From assembly GCF_013181195.1 (NCBI RefSeq), contig NZ_SMZP01000004.1:496001-560000 (forward strand): a DNA stretch of 64,000 bases, written 5' to 3'. The stretch is from Caulobacter sp. RHG1 (GTDB taxonomy: Bacteria > Pseudomonadota > Alphaproteobacteria > Caulobacterales > Caulobacteraceae). Position 1 is the first letter of the stretch. The number at the start of each line of letters is the position of its first letter. The translations under genes and the position numbers were made by a program. The notes beneath the pieces are model-generated. The model was not told the DNA's origin. It worked only from the letters and a program-made list of their open reading frames with translations, and did no database searches. Of this stretch, positions 34,973 through 43,313 are shown piece by piece.

Positions 34973-36937
34973 TTGCTCTCCTCCGTCCTGATCGCCAACC
35001 GCGGCGAGATCGCCCGACGCATCATCCGCACCGCCCGCGAGCTGGGCGTGGCGACGATCGCCGTCTATTCGGAAGCCGACGCGAACGCCCCGTTCGTGAT
35101 GGAGGCCGATGCGGCGATCCTGATCGGTCCAGCGCCGGCGAAGGAGAGCTACCTCGACCCGAAGAAGATCCTGGCGGCCGCGAAACAGATGGGGGCCGAG
35201 GCCATCCATCCCGGCTACGGCTTCCTGTCCGAGAACGCCGACTTCGCCCAGAGCGTGATCGACGCCGGCCTCGTCTGGATCGGTCCGCCGCCCTCGGCCA
35301 TCCGCGCCATGGGCCTGAAGGACGCGGCCAAGGCGGTGATGATCAAGGCCGGCGTGCCCACCACGCCGGGCTATCTGGGCGAGGACCAGTCGGTCGAACG
35401 CCTTGCTACCGAGGCCGGCAAGATCGGCTATCCCGTGCTGATCAAGGCCGTAGCCGGCGGCGGCGGCAAGGGCATGCGCAAGGTCGAGGACCCCGCCGAC
35501 TTCGAGGCCGCCCTGGGCTCGTGCCGCCGCGAGGCTTCGGCCAGCTTCGGCGACGACCGAGTGCTCTTGGAGAAGTACGTCACCCATCCGCGCCACATCG
35601 AGGTGCAGGTGTTCGGCGACACCCACGGCAATGTCGTCCACCTGTTCGAGCGGGACTGCTCGCTGCAGCGCCGCCACCAGAAGGTCATCGAGGAAGCCCC
35701 TGCGCCGGGCATGGACGAGGCCACCCGCGAGGCGGTCTGCGCGGCCGCGGTCAAGGCTGCGCAAGCCGTGGGCTATGTCGGGGCCGGCACGGTCGAGTTC
35801 ATCGCCGACGCTTCCGACGGCCTGCGCGCCGACCGCATCTGGTTCATGGAGATGAACACCCGCCTGCAGGTCGAGCATCCGGTCACCGAGATGGTCACCG
35901 GCCAGGATCTGGTCGAGTGGCAGCTGCTGGTCGCGTCGGGCGAGCCCCTGCCGCTGGAGCAGGACGAGATCACCCTGGACGGTTGGGCCATGGAAGCCCG
36001 CCTCTATGCCGAGAACCCGGCGACCGGCTTCCTGCCCTCGACCGGCAAGCTGAAACATTTCCGCCTGCCGGAAGGCGACGTCCGCGTCGACAGCGCGGTG
36101 GAGGAGGGCGGCGAGGTCACGCCCTTCTACGACCCGATGATCGCCAAGCTGATCGCCCACGGCGCCGACCGCGAGGACGCCGCCCGCCGCCTGGCCGAGG
36201 CCTGCGCCCTGGTCGAGGTGTATCCGGTAAAGACCAACGCCGCCTTCCTGGCCAAGTGCGCCAGCCACCCGGACTTCGTCGACGGTGCAGTCGACACCGG
36301 CTTCATCGAGGCGCGTCTCGATGAGCTGGTCGAGCGGACCTTCAGCGACGAGCCGGCCATGGCCGCGATCGGCTGGCGGTTGGACAGCTTCCTGGAGGCC
36401 GAGGCCAAGCCCGATCCGTGGGAAAGCGCGCCCTCGAAACTGCTGGGCTTCCGGATGAACGGCGAACGCGCCCCAATGCGCTTGCCGATGGCGGCCGACG
36501 GCAAAGCCATGCCGCTGCGCGTGGCCTTGATCGGCGGCGGGACCGAGGACTGGTCTTGGGACATCCGCCACGAGAGCGGCGAGACCTTCGACGAGGTCAC
36601 CCGCCTGCCGACCACCTACGGCAAGGGTCCGCTGCAGGTGTTCGAGGGCGGCGACGTCCAGACCTTCGACTTCGAGCCCCAGGTCGGCGGGGCGGGCGAG
36701 GGGGCGGCTTCCGACGGCGCGATCCTGTCGCCGATGCCGGGCAAGATCGTTTCGGTCGCCGTCGCGGCCGGGGAGGCGGTCCGCAAGGGCCAGACCTTGC
36801 TGACCCTGGAAGCCATGAAGATGGAGCACGCCCTTGTCGCGCCGTTCGACGGCGTGGTCGCTGACCTGACCGTGACTGCTGGCGGCCAGGTCAGCGAAGG
36901 TGTGGTCTTGGCGCGCCTGGAAGCCTCCGTCGGCTGA
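34973..36937 (+). CDS. mccA: Methylcrotonyl-CoA carboxylase, biotin carboxylase/carrier (alpha) subunit
   Basis: The 654-residue protein has a biotin carboxylase domain at the N-terminus (VLIANRGEIARRIIRTARELG; ATP-grasp loop AVAGGGGKGMRKV; EMNTRLQVEHPVTE). A spacer and the biotinyl domain follow, with the lysine in LEAMKMEHALVAP near the C-terminus. It carboxylates biotin with ATP and bicarbonate and works with MccB. It begins with TTG nine bases after the DUF3667 gene; no better start is available. Acetyl- or propionyl-CoA carboxylase alternatives are less likely given the neighbours. Confidence 0.94.
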   Translation: MLSSVLIANRGEIARRIIRTARELGVATIAVYSEADANAPFVMEADAAILIGPAPAKESYLDPKKILAAAKQMGAEAIHPGYGFLSENADFAQSVIDAGLVWIGPPPSAIRAMGLKDAAKAVMIKAGVPTTPGYLGEDQSVERLATEAGKIGYPVLIKAVAGGGGKGMRKVEDPADFEAALGSCRREASASFGDDRVLLEKYVTHPRHIEVQVFGDTHGNVVHLFERDCSLQRRHQKVIEEAPAPGMDEATREAVCAAAVKAAQAVGYVGAGTVEFIADASDGLRADRIWFMEMNTRLQVEHPVTEMVTGQDLVEWQLLVASGEPLPLEQDEITLDGWAMEARLYAENPATGFLPSTGKLKHFRLPEGDVRVDSAVEEGGEVTPFYDPMIAKLIAHGADREDAARRLAEACALVEVYPVKTNAAFLAKCASHPDFVDGAVDTGFIEARLDELVERTFSDEPAMAAIGWRLDSFLEAEAKPDPWESAPSKLLGFRMNGERAPMRLPMAADGKAMPLRVALIGGGTEDWSWDIRHESGETFDEVTRLPTTYGKGPLQVFEGGDVQTFDFEPQVGGAGEGAASDGAILSPMPGKIVSVAVAAGEAVRKGQTLLTLEAMKMEHALVAPFDGVVADLTVTAGGQVSEGVVLARLEASVG

Positions 36938-36994
36938 TCCTTCGCGCGTCTTTCGAGGCGCGGATCTCAACCTGCTCTCGCCGCTAGGCTGGGT

Positions 36995-38983
36995 TCAGAA
37001 GTTCCGGCTGACCGAGACGGTGGTGATGAGCGGCGTTCGGATGTCCCACACCTCGTTCTGGGTTGGCCGGCCGGCGCGACTGGGCGTGTACTGAGTGCGG
37101 CTGTAGGTCGTGCGGGTCCCCAGCAGGCCATCGAGCCGCAGCGTCAGCCTGGCGTTACGAAGGCGCCGGTTCTCGACATAGAGGCCCAGATCCGCCCCGT
37201 GATCCTGGACGCGCGCCTCGTCCGGGTACCAGAACAGTTTTTGAAAGCCGCGCGCGTAGCTCAGACCCCACGAGGCGGCGGAAAGATCCTGGCGAAGGTC
37301 GACTTCGAAGCTTGTCGGCTGGAAGCTTGTCAGGGAGCGGCGCTGACCGGTGAGCGGGTCAGTCAGGCGGGCACGCTGCCGAGCGTACTTCACATTCAGG
37401 AGCCCGTTGGGAAGGACGCGATCGAGAGGCAGGGCAAGGCTCGCCTTGAGGCTCCAGACTCCGGCCTGTTCGACATTGACGGTTCCGAACGCGCCAGAGG
37501 GCAGAACCGCCGCTTCCAGAACGTCCCGTCGCCACTCGCGGGCGAGCTTCAGGGTGATGGCCCCTCGCTGGGAGAACCGGCGCTCATAATCGACGGCGGC
37601 CGTCGTCTTGTGGTCTGGCCCCAGCCTCGCATTGCCCTCGTTGGCGCGACCCTCCGCGAGATTGGCCGAGGCGGCGAAATCGCCGAACGACAGCTGCCCC
37701 ACGGAACGCCTGATCGAGAAGCGCAGGTTAGTCTGGTCGCTCGAGCGATAGGTCGCCGTGAGGCTGGGCTTGAAGAAGCCGAAGCGTCGGTCGCTTTCCG
37801 CTCCGGACTGGAGGCGTGAGGACTCGTAAGCCGCTCCGGCTGCGATCAGCCAGCGAGGCCACGGGCGCCAATTCAGGGCCGTGAAGGCTTGGCTCCGGGT
37901 CTCGGAGACCTCCACCGCAGAGACCGACCGTGACGGCGAGGTCCCGAACCTTGAGGACGCCGACCGGTTGTCGAGGCTGTTCCAGGCGATCTCCGCGCCG
38001 ATTTCAGGTTGAACCGCACCCGCCCCCTTGGTGAGCACCGCACGGGCGATGGTCTCGCGCGACACCGCATGGCTCTCGAAGCGGTCGGTGATCGAAGCTG
38101 CGGCGCTGGACGTCTCGACCTCGCTCCATGACGTCACGTCCAGGTCGGTCACGCTGGCGAAGCCCAGCAATTTGAGGCCGTAGCCGGCGCCAACAGGGCG
38201 GGACCAGTCGCCGCCGATCTCGCCTTTCCTGCGCCCTGTGCGCTTTGGAAACCGCTGCGCTTGACCCGCGTCGCTGAAAGCGAAGCCCTCCGCAAGCCAG
38301 GCCCGGGTCAGAGTCGCTGCGATCTTCAACTCCCCGCCAACCAGACCGCCCGAGAGGTTCAGGCGCTGGGACAGTTCTGGGAAGTCGGCGTCGTAGGCCA
38401 GGGCAAGCCGCTCCTCCGTGCGACCGGAGAGATCGAGAACCTCGCGCGTCCCGTGCGAGCGCTCGCCAGGGGCGTCCAGGCTGGTCTTGGAGACCAGCTC
38501 GAGGGAGCCAAGGCTGCGGGTTACGATGATCGACGCCTTGCCTCGCAGGGTGTCTCCGCTTGTGGAAAGCTCGGCGTTGACGGCCAGGCCGCCGCGGCTT
38601 TTCACGCGAACGATGTCGGCCACGACTGTTTGGCCCGAGGCCTCGCCGGTCGCGGCGCCGCCTCGGGTGATCTCGATCCGCGCGACCTGTCCGGCCGGGA
38701 CAGCGGAGAGGGCGGCGGAAAGCCCCCCGGCCTTGCTGGCCGGACGGGCGCCGTCGACCAGGATGTTGCCGCCGCCTTCGGCGAAGCCCCGTACGCCCGA
38801 GTCGCCGAAATCAGGCTGGAAGCCCGGAACGCGATGGATCATCTCCAGTGCGTTCTGCGGCGCGTAGGGTGTGAAGAAGCTGGCGGGGTAGGCTTCCTGG
38901 CCGGCGATCGTCGGACCAACGTCCGTCTGGCCGTTGATCGCGAGCGGAGCCGCCAGCAGGCCGAGGATGATTGAAGTGGGCAT
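36995..38983 (-). CDS. Atypical TonB-dependent receptor-like outer-membrane protein
   Basis: The 662-residue protein has a short signal-like N-terminus. A plug domain follows (NALEMIHRVPGFQPDFGDSGVRGF, GGNILVDGARPASKAGGL, GQVARIEITRG), then a beta-barrel region ending in SVSRNF with C-terminal Phe. No clear TonB box precedes the plug, and only about 35 residues lie upstream of it. It is divergent from a membrane LytTR regulator, and AlgR-box repeats lie in the region between them. The ligand is unknown; uptake of a metal chelate or peptide is as plausible as a sugar. Confidence 0.8.
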   Translation of the reverse strand: MPTSIILGLLAAPLAINGQTDVGPTIAGQEAYPASFFTPYAPQNALEMIHRVPGFQPDFGDSGVRGFAEGGGNILVDGARPASKAGGLSAALSAVPAGQVARIEITRGGAATGEASGQTVVADIVRVKSRGGLAVNAELSTSGDTLRGKASIIVTRSLGSLELVSKTSLDAPGERSHGTREVLDLSGRTEERLALAYDADFPELSQRLNLSGGLVGGELKIAATLTRAWLAEGFAFSDAGQAQRFPKRTGRRKGEIGGDWSRPVGAGYGLKLLGFASVTDLDVTSWSEVETSSAAASITDRFESHAVSRETIARAVLTKGAGAVQPEIGAEIAWNSLDNRSASSRFGTSPSRSVSAVEVSETRSQAFTALNWRPWPRWLIAAGAAYESSRLQSGAESDRRFGFFKPSLTATYRSSDQTNLRFSIRRSVGQLSFGDFAASANLAEGRANEGNARLGPDHKTTAAVDYERRFSQRGAITLKLAREWRRDVLEAAVLPSGAFGTVNVEQAGVWSLKASLALPLDRVLPNGLLNVKYARQRARLTDPLTGQRRSLTSFQPTSFEVDLRQDLSAASWGLSYARGFQKLFWYPDEARVQDHGADLGLYVENRRLRNARLTLRLDGLLGTRTTYSRTQYTPSRAGRPTQNEVWDIRTPLITTVSVSRNF

Positions 38984-39031
38984 GAAGCTGCGTCCCTTGG
39001 TGTTTTGCAGCGTCGCGAGATAGACAGCCTG

Positions 39032-39125
39032 GACGAGCGCGCCACGGCGCTGGGGCGGGCGACGGAGCCGCCGGGACGAGCGGTCGGGGGACTGGGACGA
39101 ATGGTGGGCGAGACGTGACGAACGG
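39032..39125 (-). promoter_or_regulatory. Repeated AlgR-like (LytTR) boxes, 21-bp spacing
   Basis: On the minus strand the sequence has CCGCTCGTC, CCATTCGTC and CCGTTCGTC at 39075-39083, 39096-39104 and 39117-39125. They are spaced exactly 21 bases apart, with a degenerate fourth copy GCGCTCGTC at 39032-39040. CCGTTCGTC is the Pseudomonas AlgR consensus, and AlgR binds through a LytTR domain. The boxes face the TonB-receptor gene, 50-140 bases from its start, and the last one overlaps the regulator's own start codon. Confidence 0.7.
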
Positions 39126-39942
39126 AAGGGACAGGCTGCGACGCTGGGGACCTGCCGCGATCCTGGTGGCCCTGATTACGATCGCCGCCGCCGGCAATCT
39201 GGCGGCGACGCTGGATCGCCAGGCGCGCGCGGGCCTGCCGTTCGCTCCGTGGATTCCCCTTCTCGACGAGGTCAGCAGTTCGCTGGTCTGGCTGGCGCTG
39301 GCGCCTGTGGTCGTCTTGGTCTTCCGACTCCTCTCGCCGCCACGCGTCCGCTGGATCTTCGCGGCGCCCCTGCACCTCGTCGTCGCGGCCTTGGTTTCAC
39401 TCGCTCACTACGGCTTGACCCGCCTGTTGCGTGCGGTGGCGCACGTCGTCTCCGGGCAGGACTTTCAGCTGCCGGTGACTTGGGCGGGCTATGTCGGCGA
39501 CCTCTATCGAGACGGCCTGACCTATGTACTTCTGGGCCTTGTCTATTGCGGCGCCCATGCGCTGCTCGTCGCCCGAAACAAGCCGACCGAGAGCGCCGTC
39601 GGGTCCGTGCTGGAGGTTCGCGACGGGGCCCAGACGGTGTACGTGCCGGTCGCCGACATCCTGTGGGTCGAGGCCGCCGGCAACTATGTCGAGCTGCATA
39701 CGGTCGGCGATCGCGCCATCCTCATGCGCACGACGCTCGCGGGCATAGGCGAGCGCCTGGAGAGTTTAGGCTTTCTGCGCATTCATCGCTCGCGCCTCGT
39801 CAACACCGTCAGCGTCACGTCGATCGAGAGCCATGCTTCGGGTGATGCAACTCTGTTGCTGACGGGGGGCAAGATGGTTTCGGCCAGCCGTCGCTATCGA
39901 CCCATGCTGACCATGGCCATGGCGTCACGGGTCAAGATCTAG
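39115..39942 (+). CDS. Membrane-bound LytTR-family transcriptional regulator
   Basis: The 275-residue protein has four predicted membrane helices in its N-terminal half (about 12-150). A C-terminal LytTR DNA-binding domain follows (about 165-270; VYVPVADILWVEAAGNYVEL, FLRIHRSRLVNTVSV). There is no receiver domain, so the membrane part is probably the sensor. GTG 39115 is the best available start although it overlaps one of the LytTR boxes. The divergent arrangement suggests it controls the receptor gene and itself. Its signal is unknown. Confidence 0.86.
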   Translation: MTNGRDRLRRWGPAAILVALITIAAAGNLAATLDRQARAGLPFAPWIPLLDEVSSSLVWLALAPVVVLVFRLLSPPRVRWIFAAPLHLVVAALVSLAHYGLTRLLRAVAHVVSGQDFQLPVTWAGYVGDLYRDGLTYVLLGLVYCGAHALLVARNKPTESAVGSVLEVRDGAQTVYVPVADILWVEAAGNYVELHTVGDRAILMRTTLAGIGERLESLGFLRIHRSRLVNTVSVTSIESHASGDATLLLTGGKMVSASRRYRPMLTMAMASRVKI

Positions 39943-40165
39943 CGCCGAGCGGGCGGTCTGAACGCATTCCCAAACGAGAACCGCCGCTGCGGACGGCCCC
40001 CACATGGCGTCCGTAACGGCGGCGCGGGGCGCTGCGGCCCAGATCGCGCTGGTGCCGCGCGATAACCTCAAGATAACGCCGTCATGCGAGCCGTCGACGG
40101 GTTTCTCCCGCCACGCGAGCGTCACACCGATTGCCTTGTGCGAGTGGCGCGCTATCTACGCCAGC

Positions 40166-40567
40166 ATGGCGTTGCACATCATCAAGCTGGTCGTCGGCTG
40201 CGACACGATCGACGATCTCCTGGCCTGGCACAAACAGCCCGACCATCCGTGGATCATGCACACTCGGATGACGCCCAAGCGCATCGACGAGGTGCTGGAC
40301 GGCGGCTCGCTGTATCGGGTGATCAAGGGGCAGGTGCTGTGCCGTCAGACGATCCTGGCCATCGACACGGTGGGCGAGGGGGCGGCATCGCGCTGCGAGG
40401 TGACGGTGGATCCGACCATCGTCCGGGTCGCGCCCCAGCCGCGGCGAGCTTTCCAAGGCTGGCGCTATCTCACGCCCGAGGACGCGCCGCCGGACCTGAC
40501 GGAAAGCGAAGCCGCCGACCTGCCGCCCGACCTCGCGCGGCAGTTGCGGGAGTTGGGCGCCTGGTAA
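40166..40567 (+). CDS. DUF1489 family protein
   Basis: The 133-residue protein starts MALHIIKLVVGCDTIDDLLAWH and contains HTRMTPKRIDEVLDGGSLYRVIKGQVLCRQTI, which I recognise as the alphaproteobacterial DUF1489 pattern. It is soluble, without signal peptide, and of unknown function. The frame is open upstream to 40004, but the conserved N-terminus fixes the start at 40166. The roughly 220 bases between the LytTR gene and this start hold no identifiable gene; a weak GC-rich stem follows the LytTR stop. Confidence 0.83.
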   Translation: MALHIIKLVVGCDTIDDLLAWHKQPDHPWIMHTRMTPKRIDEVLDGGSLYRVIKGQVLCRQTILAIDTVGEGAASRCEVTVDPTIVRVAPQPRRAFQGWRYLTPEDAPPDLTESEAADLPPDLARQLRELGAW

Positions 40568-40637
40568 CTTTCGCGCGCATCGTTATCGGGTTGGCAACTC
40601 TGACGGGTGTCATCTTGTCGCGGGAGAGTGCGGAGGG

Positions 40638-40733
40638 ATGACGATGCGGATTGGTTACGCCGCCTTGGGAGTCAGTATGCTTTTCGTCGGGATGCTGGTG
40701 GGGCTGCTGATCGCCCTGCATCCCGTGGGCTAG
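40638..40733 (+). CDS. Possible 31-residue membrane micro-protein
   Basis: A short frame starts at ATG 40638 directly behind a GCGGAGG ribosome-binding site. Almost the whole peptide (from about residue 5, IGYAALGVSMLFVGMLVGLL) is one hydrophobic helix. It ends one base before the panC stop on the other strand. The good ribosome-binding site and membrane character support expression, but at this length chance cannot be excluded. No family is recognised. Confidence 0.42.
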   Translation: MTMRIGYAALGVSMLFVGMLVGLLIALHPVG

Positions 40734-40734
40734 T

Positions 40735-41586
40735 TCAGCCCACAGCCATGTTGTCGATCAGTCGGGTCTTGCCCAGCCAAGCGGCGACCAGGATCCGGCC
40801 CTTCGCTTCGCAGATCGGGCCGGGGCCCAGGCGCGAGAGGTCGCTGGCCTCGCGGACTTCGACATAGTTCACCGGGCCGAAGCCGGCGGCGGTCAAGGCC
40901 GCGACCGCCGTCGCCTCGGCCTCGTCGATGCGGCCGCCCGCCGCCACTGACGCTGCGGCGGCCTTCATCGCGTCGGGCAGGGCCACGGCCGCGGCGCGTT
41001 CTTCGGTCGACAGGTAGGTGTTGCGCGAGGACAGGGCCAAGCCGTCGCCGGCGCGGGCCGTCGGGGCGCCGACGATCTCGATGGGGATGTCCAGGTCGCG
41101 CGCCATGCGCTTGACCACCTGCAGCTGCTGATAGTCCTTCTCGCCGAACACCGCGACGTCGGCCTGGCTCTGGTTGAACAGCTTGGCCACCACGGTCGCC
41201 ACGCCGCCGAAGAACTGCGGCCGGGCCGCGCCCTCCAGGGGTTCGGAGACGCCCGACACCAACACGGCGCTGGCGAAGCCGGGGGCGTACATCTCCCCGC
41301 CGTTCGGAGCGAACAGCAGGTCGCAGCCGACCGAAGCCAGCTTCTCGACGTCGGCGGCCTCGCCGCGCGGATAGGCGTCGAAGTCCTCGTGCGGGGCGAA
41401 CTGCTTGGGATTGACGAAGATGGTGGCCACCACGCGGTCGGCGTGCTGGCGGGCGAGGCGCACCAGCGACAGGTGGCCCTCGTGCAGGGCGCCCATGGTC
41501 GGGACCAGGGCCACGCGCTGGCCGGCGGCCTTCCAGGCGCGGACCTGGGCGCGCATCTCGGCGACGGTGCGGACGATGAGGGTCAT
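40735..41586 (-). CDS. panC: Pantothenate synthetase
   Basis: PanC joins pantoate and beta-alanine with ATP to make pantothenate for coenzyme A. The 283-residue sequence has LVPTMGALHEGHLSLVRLA (ATP-binding HxGH), FVNPKQFAPHEDF, the conserved FGEKDYQQLQVVKRM, and LALSSRNTYLS with the KMSKS-like SSRN. It is complete and of normal length. It is transcribed away from mipZ; the roughly 230 bases between them form a divergent promoter region. Confidence 0.96.
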   Translation of the reverse strand: MTLIVRTVAEMRAQVRAWKAAGQRVALVPTMGALHEGHLSLVRLARQHADRVVATIFVNPKQFAPHEDFDAYPRGEAADVEKLASVGCDLLFAPNGGEMYAPGFASAVLVSGVSEPLEGAARPQFFGGVATVVAKLFNQSQADVAVFGEKDYQQLQVVKRMARDLDIPIEIVGAPTARAGDGLALSSRNTYLSTEERAAAVALPDAMKAAAASVAAGGRIDEAEATAVAALTAAGFGPVNYVEVREASDLSRLGPGPICEAKGRILVAAWLGKTRLIDNMAVG

Positions 41587-41757
41587 GCTGGGCGCTCCAC
41601 GCGGACTGGGCTGGGCTTATGGCCCCGCCGGGTCGTCAGGTCCATCGGCGACGCCCGGAAAGCCAAAAAGGGGGAAGGCGCGAGCCCGTCGCGAACCCAA
41701 CTTGAGGGTGCGACAATTAGGTCTGTGGATTGAACCCGTTGACCCCATGAGGCGCTG

Positions 41758-41772
41758 GTAACATCGTGTTAA
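41758..41772 (+). promoter_or_regulatory. CtrA-like box GTAA-N7-TTAA upstream of mipZ
   Basis: The sequence GTAACATCGTGTTAA matches the CtrA full-site consensus TTAA-N7-TTAA except for one base. It ends 47 bases before the mipZ start. CtrA binding here is inference. Confidence 0.45.
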
Positions 41773-41792
41773 CCTTCAGTCCAAGGTCGCGC

Positions 41793-41797
41793 GAGTC
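41793..41797. promoter_or_regulatory. GANTC (CcrM methylation) site in the mipZ promoter
   Basis: GAGTC lies 22 bases upstream of the mipZ ATG. In C. crescentus mipZ transcription is activated by CcrM methylation of promoter GANTC sites with GcrA. The position of this site fits that mode of control. Confidence 0.65.
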
Positions 41798-41819
41798 GCG
41801 ACGCATCGAGGATCGAACC

Positions 41820-42656
41820 ATGGCCGAAGCGCGCGTCATCGTCGTCGGCAACGAAAAGGGCGGAGCCGGCAAGTCCACCATCGCCGTCCACCTGGTGACC
41901 GCGCTGCTGTACGGCGGCGCCAAGGTCGCTGTGCTGGACCTCGACCTGCGCCAGCGCACCTCGGGCCGGTTCTTCGAGAACCGCAAGGCCTGGACGGCCA
42001 ACAAGAAGCTCGAGCTGCCGATGCCGCTGTCGCTGACGCTCAGCGACAACGACATCGCCCTAGCCGAGCAGGGCGAGGAGGCGCAGATCGCAGGCTTCGA
42101 AGCCGCCTTCGCCAAGGCGGCGGAGGAATGCGACTTCATCCTGATCGACACCCCCGGCGGCGACAGCGCCATCACGCGCCTGGCCCACGGCCGCGCGGAC
42201 CTGGTGGTCACGCCGATGAACGACAGCTTCGTCGACTTCGACATGCTGGGCACCGTCGATCCGGTGACCATGGAGCTGACCAAGCCCAGCCTCTATTCGC
42301 TGACCGTCTGGGAAGGCCGCAAGCAGCGCGCCCTGTCGGGTCAGCGCCAAGCCATGGACTGGGTGGTGCTGCGCAACCGTCTGGCCACGACCGAGGCCCG
42401 TAACCGCAAGCGTCTGGAAGACCGCCTGACGGCCCTGGCCAAGCGCGTCGGCTTCCGCATCGGCCCCGGCCTGCGCGACCGCGTCATCTATCGCGAACTG
42501 TTCCCGTTCGGCCTGACCATCGCCGACCTGTCGCCGCAGGTGCGACCGGTGCCGGTGTCGCTGCAGCACCTGGCCGCCCGCCAGGAACTGCGCGCCCTGA
42601 TGCACAGCCTGGGTCTGTCGGCCTATTCCGGCGAGACGCTGCTGGCGGCGCAGTAG
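41820..42656 (+). CDS. mipZ: Cell-division positioning ATPase MipZ
   Basis: MipZ is a ParA/MinD-type ATPase that forms a bipolar gradient by binding ParB and DNA and restricts FtsZ assembly to midcell. The 278-residue sequence starts MAEARVIVVGNEKGGAGKS with the deviant Walker A, followed by VAVLDLDLRQRTSGRFFENR and the Walker B-like FILIDTPGGDS. Length and sequence match the Caulobacter protein. The start is fixed by that N-terminus; the frame extends 18 codons upstream without support. The promoter has a GANTC site and a CtrA-like box. A DnaJ-domain gene follows. Confidence 0.96.
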   Translation: MAEARVIVVGNEKGGAGKSTIAVHLVTALLYGGAKVAVLDLDLRQRTSGRFFENRKAWTANKKLELPMPLSLTLSDNDIALAEQGEEAQIAGFEAAFAKAAEECDFILIDTPGGDSAITRLAHGRADLVVTPMNDSFVDFDMLGTVDPVTMELTKPSLYSLTVWEGRKQRALSGQRQAMDWVVLRNRLATTEARNRKRLEDRLTALAKRVGFRIGPGLRDRVIYRELFPFGLTIADLSPQVRPVPVSLQHLAARQELRALMHSLGLSAYSGETLLAAQ

Positions 42657-42729
42657 ACGCTGCACTAAGTTCGAAGGCGAGCGGGCGGCGGGGGCGACCT
42701 CGCCGCCCGCTTTCGTATCCGGAGTGACG

Positions 42730-43164
42730 ATGCTCTATCTGCTGCTTGGCGCGGCTATCCTGGTGTTCCTGCTGTGGCCGCGCGGTCGGACCCTGCTGAA
42801 GGGCGACGGCTGGCGGGTAGGGGCGGGGGCCGCGTCGATCGCCGCCTTCGCCGTCGCGGCCTACGCCACCATTCGCGGCGCGTGGGGCACGGGCATCGTG
42901 CTGAGCGTCATCGGGCTGTGGAGTGTCACCGAGGCCCGCCGTCGACCGCTGGTGCGGCGCGAGGTCGTCCACCCGCCCAAACCCGAGCTCAGCCTGTCGG
43001 AGGCCCGATCCCTGCTGGGCGTCGGACCTGACGCCACGCTGGCCGAGGTCAAGGCGGCCTATAACCGCTTGATTCAGTTGGCCCATCCGGACAAGGGCGG
43101 CACCGAGGGCCTGGCCGCTCAGCTAAACGCCGCACGCGATCGTTTGATCAAACGGCGCAGCTGA
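42730..43164 (+). CDS. Membrane-anchored DnaJ-domain protein
   Basis: The 144-residue protein has two N-terminal hydrophobic segments (about 1-18 and 32-62) and a C-terminal J domain (about 88-144) with the HPD motif in QLAHPDKGG. It resembles TIM14/Pam18-like J proteins, which stimulate an Hsp70 at a membrane. ATG 42730 is preceded by GGAG; an in-frame GTG two codons earlier is possible. It follows mipZ by 73 bases on the same strand. Its Hsp70 partner is presumably DnaK or a paralogue outside the window. Confidence 0.83.
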   Translation: MLYLLLGAAILVFLLWPRGRTLLKGDGWRVGAGAASIAAFAVAAYATIRGAWGTGIVLSVIGLWSVTEARRRPLVRREVVHPPKPELSLSEARSLLGVGPDATLAEVKAAYNRLIQLAHPDKGGTEGLAAQLNAARDRLIKRRS

Positions 43165-43241
43165 GCTAGGACGACTCCCATGATCAGTCGCGAACGCTTC
43201 TGGCGCCGCCGTTCGGCTGGCCCGACCTGCACCGTATGACG

Positions 43242-43262
43242 CTCTGAACCCAGGTTTCAGAG
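43242..43262. terminator. Weak hairpin after the DnaJ-domain gene
   Basis: CTCTGAA / TTCAGAG forms a seven-base stem with a seven-base loop, between the DnaJ-domain and aminotransferase genes. There is no T-run. The 150-base gap otherwise shows nothing convincing. Confidence 0.35.
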
Positions 43263-43313
43263 TGGGCCTTCGTACGGCTCAAGCGTCATTCTAGTTCGGA
43301 CTAAATCACTCCC

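Noticed and set aside
43181..43240. A 19-codon frame between the DnaJ-domain and aminotransferase genes.
   Set aside because: Very short, without a good ribosome-binding site or composition signal; not enough to call a leader peptide.
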